A stretch of 18,336 nt of DNA from an uncultured Pseudomonadota bacterium (GTDB lineage Bacteria; Pseudomonadota; Gammaproteobacteria; Burkholderiales; Usitatibacteraceae), in assembly GCA_937898635.1 (NCBI GenBank), contig CALEJW010000143.1:1-18336 (forward strand). The letters are read 5' to 3'. The number at the start of each line of letters is the position of its first letter. Positions within the stretch are counted from its first letter, which is position 1. The translations under genes were made by a program, and so were the position numbers. Positions 15,263 to 18,336 of the stretch are shown in pieces. The notes below the pieces were generated by a model. It searched no databases, had not been told where the DNA came from, and was given only the letters and a program-made list of their open reading frames with translations.

Positions 15263-18200
15263 CGCGCAGGCTCCTGGCGTGCCCGGACGGCCGGCGCGGC
15301 GCCCACGGACTCGAGGAGCGTCTCGTCGAACTTGTAGCGCAGCCGCACGAAGGGTCCCTTGGCCGTGTAGTCGGCGCCGGAGAGGTCCGCGTCCCGGTAG
15401 CCGAAGAAGTTGTAGCCCGCCGAAACCCAGAGGTTGGTGGTGACCAGGTAACCGAGCTCGATGCCCACGCCATAGTGCCGGGAGTCGGCACCTTCGCCAA
15501 CCAGCAGGCTCGTGACGAAGCCCAGGTCCCAGCGCGGCGCGAACTCCCAGGTGGCGCGACCGCCGATCACCTGGGCGCGGTAGCGGCTCGCGAGCCCGTT
15601 CGACTTGTCCGTCGTCCACTTCGCGGCGTAGCGCCCGCTCACGAGGAAGGGCCGCCGCGGCTGCCAGTCGGCGTGCAGCGACACGAGGGTCGTCGTGCTC
15701 TTCAGCTGCACGCCCGACTGGGTGTCGTCCTGCTCGAGGCGATGCTCGATGCGCCCCAGCGCGTTCCACCGGTTGGTCTCGGTGTCGCGCCACGCGAGGC
15801 CCGCCTGCAGGCGCTCGACGACGCGCTCGGCGCCGCCCTCCTTCGCGCGCTGCAGCGACCAGGCGTTGCGCGCGAGCGCCGTCCAGTCGCGGCTGAGGCG
15901 CGCGGCGAGGCCCACGGTGAAGAGCACCGACTCCGTGGTCGCGGCGTCGCGAAGCTCCAGGCGCGTGGTGCCCTTCCAGAGCGGGTTCGCGGTGTACTCC
16001 AGCGCGAAGGCGCCCGCGGTGTTCTCGTTCTGGCCCTGGCCGGAAAGGGCGTGCACGCGCTCGACCGAGGTGCCCAGGCGCAGGCCCGGGGCGAGCGTCC
16101 AGAGGTTCTTCAGCCCGATGGCGGCCTCGGCGTCGCCGCCGGAGATCGCGTCGCGGATGCGGTACTCGCTGAAGAGGCGCCCGTCCTTCATGTAGTCGAA
16201 ATCCACGCCAATGGCCGTGGTGTTCTGCCGCTCCGTCGCGTTGAGGCCGTAGGGCCCGGTGATCGAGGAGACGAACTCGTGCCGGCCGTAGAGGCGGCCG
16301 CGGTTCGGCAGCGCGTACTCGCCGCCGAGGGCGAGGATGCGCCGGCCGCTGTCGCGCACGTCCACCTCCGCCTCGCCGTAGGCATTGGCGCCCTCGAGGA
16401 AGGGCACCTGCCCGGTGAGGCGCGCGCGCACGGTCGTCACCTCGTCGGGGAGCGGCTGCGGCGCGGGCTGGCCCTCGACGGCCGGCACCGGCGAGACCGC
16501 GCCCTTCTCCGCGGCGTAGCGCACGCCGACCTCCAGCGTGAGGTTCTTCGCCACTTCCTGGGTGACGGCGGCCATGGCGCCGTCGCGCACGGAGCCGCTC
16601 GCGAGTTCCTCGGTGCGCAGCGCCTCGGCGCGCAGCAGCGTGCCTTCGCGCACGCGGTACTCGGCCCGCCCGCCCGCTTCCGAGCGGCCGTTGGCGAGCC
16701 AGGCGCCGGGGTTCTCGAAGTCGCGCTCGCTCCTCGCGGCGAAGGCCTGGGCCTTGAGGTCCTTCGACTCGTGCTTCACCTCGAGGCGCGCGGCGTCGCC
16801 CTTGCGGCCCTCGGCGCCGCGCTCGGTGCGCGCCACTTCGCCGACGACCACGGTCCCCTCCCCGATCCTCGCCACCGCGTGCGCCCCGGCGAGCGTGAAG
16901 GGCTCCTGGGGATTCCTGTCCTTCACGAAGGTGCCGCCGACCTCGATCCGGTCCGTGAGCTTCACCTGGGCGTCCACGCCCGCGACCCAGAACTGCTCGC
17001 CCCCCTGGTCCACCTCGTAGGTGACGCGCACGAAGACGGGGTTCAGGTCGCGGTCGACGCTCGCGACGGGGCTGCGGAAGAGGATGCGGCCGGTGAGCGC
17101 CTCGATCTCGTAGTCGGCGAAGCGCGCCTGGGGCAGCGTGGAGAGCACGATCGCGGGCTGGTTGCGGTCGCGGGTGACGATCTCGACCTTCTCGCTGTTC
17201 ACCAGCGCCCCGCGCGTGGAGAGCTCGTAGGGGCCCGAGGTGCCGTTGGCGCGCAGCTCCTCGATCACCTGGCGCGTGGAATCGCGCGAGGCGAAGGCGT
17301 TCACCGCGAGGCGCTCGTTCTCGTAGTGCTGCTTCACGCCCGTGAGCGAGCGGCTGTAGCCGGAGAGCCGGCGCACGTCGCCCGCGGCCTGGGTGGTGAA
17401 GTCGCCCCACAGGAGGTAGGAGCGGTTGCTGTCCACGCGGACGTAGAGCCGGCTCGTCGACTGCGCGTCGTAGCCGCGCACGGCCGAATCGCCGTACACG
17501 GGATAGAACTCGTCGGGCTGGATGTCGCGGAAGAGCCGCTCGCGGGTTTCCTTGTCGGAGTCGTAGGCGGCCGTGAGGAGCCAGTCGCCGCGGATCCTGC
17601 CCTTGAGGAAGAAGGCCGCGCGCGCGCCCGCGGCGAGCTTGCCGTCGTCGCGCTGGCGCGAGAAGTGGCGCAGCTCCTGCTCGAAGCCGTCGGCCTCGCG
17701 CGCCGGCAGCAGGGCCCGCGAGTTGATGTTGCGCAGGTCCACGCGGCCCTCGAGCACGCCCGTGGCGACGAGGGGGCGCAGGTCCGGGAGGAAATCGAGC
17801 CTCGCCTGCGCCTTGAGGGTGCCGCTCGTCGCCACGAGCTGCGTCGAGGCGGGCTCGCGCGGCGGCAGGAGCGCGAACTCGGCGCGCCCGCCCTCGACGA
17901 AGGCCTGCAGGCCCGGCTGCGCCGGGTCGGGATCGTCCGCGAGCCAGGTGCCGAGGCTCGTCTCGAGCGTGACCGCCGTGCGCGAGGCGACCGGCACCCC
18001 GTGCGCGTCGGTGAGCTTCACGACGACGCGCGCCGGCGTGCGGCCGTCGGCGATGGCGCCCGTGGCCGGCGCCTCGATCTCGAGCTTCGCCGCCGCACCC
18101 GGCGCCGTCACCCGGAGGGAAACCGACCCGCGGGGATTGCCGAAGGCGTCCACCTGCGCGACCGAGACCGTGTTCTCGCCGGCCACGAGCGCGACGCCGA

Positions 18201-18336
18201 TGTACTCCCAGGCCTGGACCTGCTTCTCGGCGAGCGTGGCGCGCTTGCCGACGCGCGATTGCGGGACCTCGACGCCGTTCACCGAGAGCTTGAAGGTGGA
18301 GCCGGCGCTGCCCTTCACGCGGATCGTGGCCTGCGC
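15259..18336 (-). CDS. Outer-membrane beta-barrel protein with invasin-like domains (5' partial)
   Basis: The frame is open from the right edge to the TGA at 15259-15261, giving 1025 visible residues; the true start and any signal peptide lie outside the window. Visible residues 1-80 form a beta-sandwich (FKLSVNGVEVP, GENTVSVAQVDAFGN). Residues 83-186 resemble a bacterial Ig-like/invasin Big_1 domain (DGRTPARVVVKLTDAHGVPV). From about 190 onwards come many alternating-pattern strands, Arg and aromatic rich, typical of a large outer-membrane barrel. Motifs FYPVYGDSA (277-285) and LLWGDF (308-313) stand near its start. The last clear strand is GPFVRLRYKF, followed by a tail of about 20 residues rather than a terminal Phe. 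No POTRA domains, TonB box or plug domain are visible, although the N-terminus is missing. It overlaps the giant gene by four bases, so the two are probably made together. Role inferred: exporter, anchor or surface partner of the giant protein. Confidence 0.75.
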   Translation of the reverse strand, partial: AQATIRVKGSAGSTFKLSVNGVEVPQSRVGKRATLAEKQVQAWEYIGVALVAGENTVSVAQVDAFGNPRGSVSLRVTAPGAAAKLEIEAPATGAIADGRTPARVVVKLTDAHGVPVASRTAVTLETSLGTWLADDPDPAQPGLQAFVEGGRAEFALLPPREPASTQLVATSGTLKAQARLDFLPDLRPLVATGVLEGRVDLRNINSRALLPAREADGFEQELRHFSRQRDDGKLAAGARAAFFLKGRIRGDWLLTAAYDSDKETRERLFRDIQPDEFYPVYGDSAVRGYDAQSTSRLYVRVDSNRSYLLWGDFTTQAAGDVRRLSGYSRSLTGVKQHYENERLAVNAFASRDSTRQVIEELRANGTSGPYELSTRGALVNSEKVEIVTRDRNQPAIVLSTLPQARFADYEIEALTGRILFRSPVASVDRDLNPVFVRVTYEVDQGGEQFWVAGVDAQVKLTDRIEVGGTFVKDRNPQEPFTLAGAHAVARIGEGTVVVGEVARTERGAEGRKGDAARLEVKHESKDLKAQAFAARSERDFENPGAWLANGRSEAGGRAEYRVREGTLLRAEALRTEELASGSVRDGAMAAVTQEVAKNLTLEVGVRYAAEKGAVSPVPAVEGQPAPQPLPDEVTTVRARLTGQVPFLEGANAYGEAEVDVRDSGRRILALGGEYALPNRGRLYGRHEFVSSITGPYGLNATERQNTTAIGVDFDYMKDGRLFSEYRIRDAISGGDAEAAIGLKNLWTLAPGLRLGTSVERVHALSGQGQNENTAGAFALEYTANPLWKGTTRLELRDAATTESVLFTVGLAARLSRDWTALARNAWSLQRAKEGGAERVVERLQAGLAWRDTETNRWNALGRIEHRLEQDDTQSGVQLKSTTTLVSLHADWQPRRPFLVSGRYAAKWTTDKSNGLASRYRAQVIGGRATWEFAPRWDLGFVTSLLVGEGADSRHYGVGIELGYLVTTNLWVSAGYNFFGYRDADLSGADYTAKGPFVRLRYKFDETLLESVGAAPAVRARQEPAR
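15271..15275 (-). promoter_or_regulatory. Ribosome binding site of the giant gene
   Basis: AGGAG on the minus strand lies 8 bases before the ATG at 15260-15262 and within the last codons of the barrel gene. Together with the ATGA overlap (15259-15262) it fixes the start of the giant gene and suggests translational coupling to the barrel gene. Confidence 0.8.

Noticed and set aside
2324..15337. A plus-strand frame open for about 13 kb antisense to the giant gene
   Set aside because: The translation is a compositional artefact dominated by Arg, Gly, His and Ala, without domains or a signal peptide. It arises because GC-rich codons of the repeat gene seldom give stop codons on the other strand.
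2385..15500. A second minus-strand frame open for about 13 kb, overlapping the giant gene
   Set aside because: Same cause: it is Arg/Gly/His-rich low-complexity sequence. The neighbouring frame has the signal peptide, the ribosome binding site and clean DUF11-type repeats.
15263..17410. Upstream extension of the giant gene's frame into the barrel gene region
   Set aside because: That part is Arg-rich nonsense overlapping well-formed barrel coding sequence in another frame. The ATG at 15262 has a ribosome binding site and a signal peptide.
15259..18336. Barrel as a TpsB/Omp85-type transporter or a TonB receptor
   Set aside because: No POTRA domain, TonB box or plug is visible; the visible N-terminal side has Ig-like domains instead. 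The missing 5' end means this cannot be fully excluded.

Overview
The window is very GC-rich DNA with dense codon use. The malate dehydrogenase at 297-1283 is of the ~327-residue type common in Betaproteobacteria, so a betaproteobacterial chromosome is the most likely source. This is an inference from one housekeeping gene and from base composition.

Layout. A short plus-strand gene tail, extremely rich in Lys, Glu and Ala, ends at 181. It converges on the minus-strand genes across a strong two-way hairpin terminator (221-264). Everything from 297 to the right edge is read on the minus strand. In transcription order this is: (1) a large outer-membrane beta-barrel protein with invasin-like domains at its visible N-terminal side (15259-18336, start lies outside the window); (2) a giant secreted repeat protein of 4284 residues (2408-15262), whose start codon overlaps the barrel gene's stop codon as ATGA; (3) a ten-helix EamA/DMT-type membrane transporter (1446-2375), starting 32 bases after the giant gene; (4) malate dehydrogenase (297-1283), which has its own ribosome binding site and a possible promoter.

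The centrepiece is the giant gene, about 70% of the window. Its product has a Sec signal peptide, about 500 residues of partly glycine-rich N-terminal sequence, one DUF11-like domain, 24 tandem beta-sandwich-type repeats of 125-141 residues, two DUF11-type domains, an EF-hand-like loop, and a last DUF11-like domain with no recognisable anchor. Every one of the 24 repeats carries a conserved cysteine pair. The last six repeats are each exactly 381 bases long, which points to recent unit-by-unit expansion. The overlap with the barrel gene suggests that barrel and giant are made together and act as a cell-surface pair, with the barrel as exporter, anchor or receptor for a long extracellular fibre. 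That functional link is inference. The transporter and mdh look like unrelated housekeeping neighbours.

No RNA genes, CRISPR arrays, insertion sequences or phage genes were seen. No stretch longer than 300 bases lacks a gene: 182-296 holds the terminator hairpins, 1284-1445 holds the presumed mdh leader and promoter, and 2376-2407 shows no feature.
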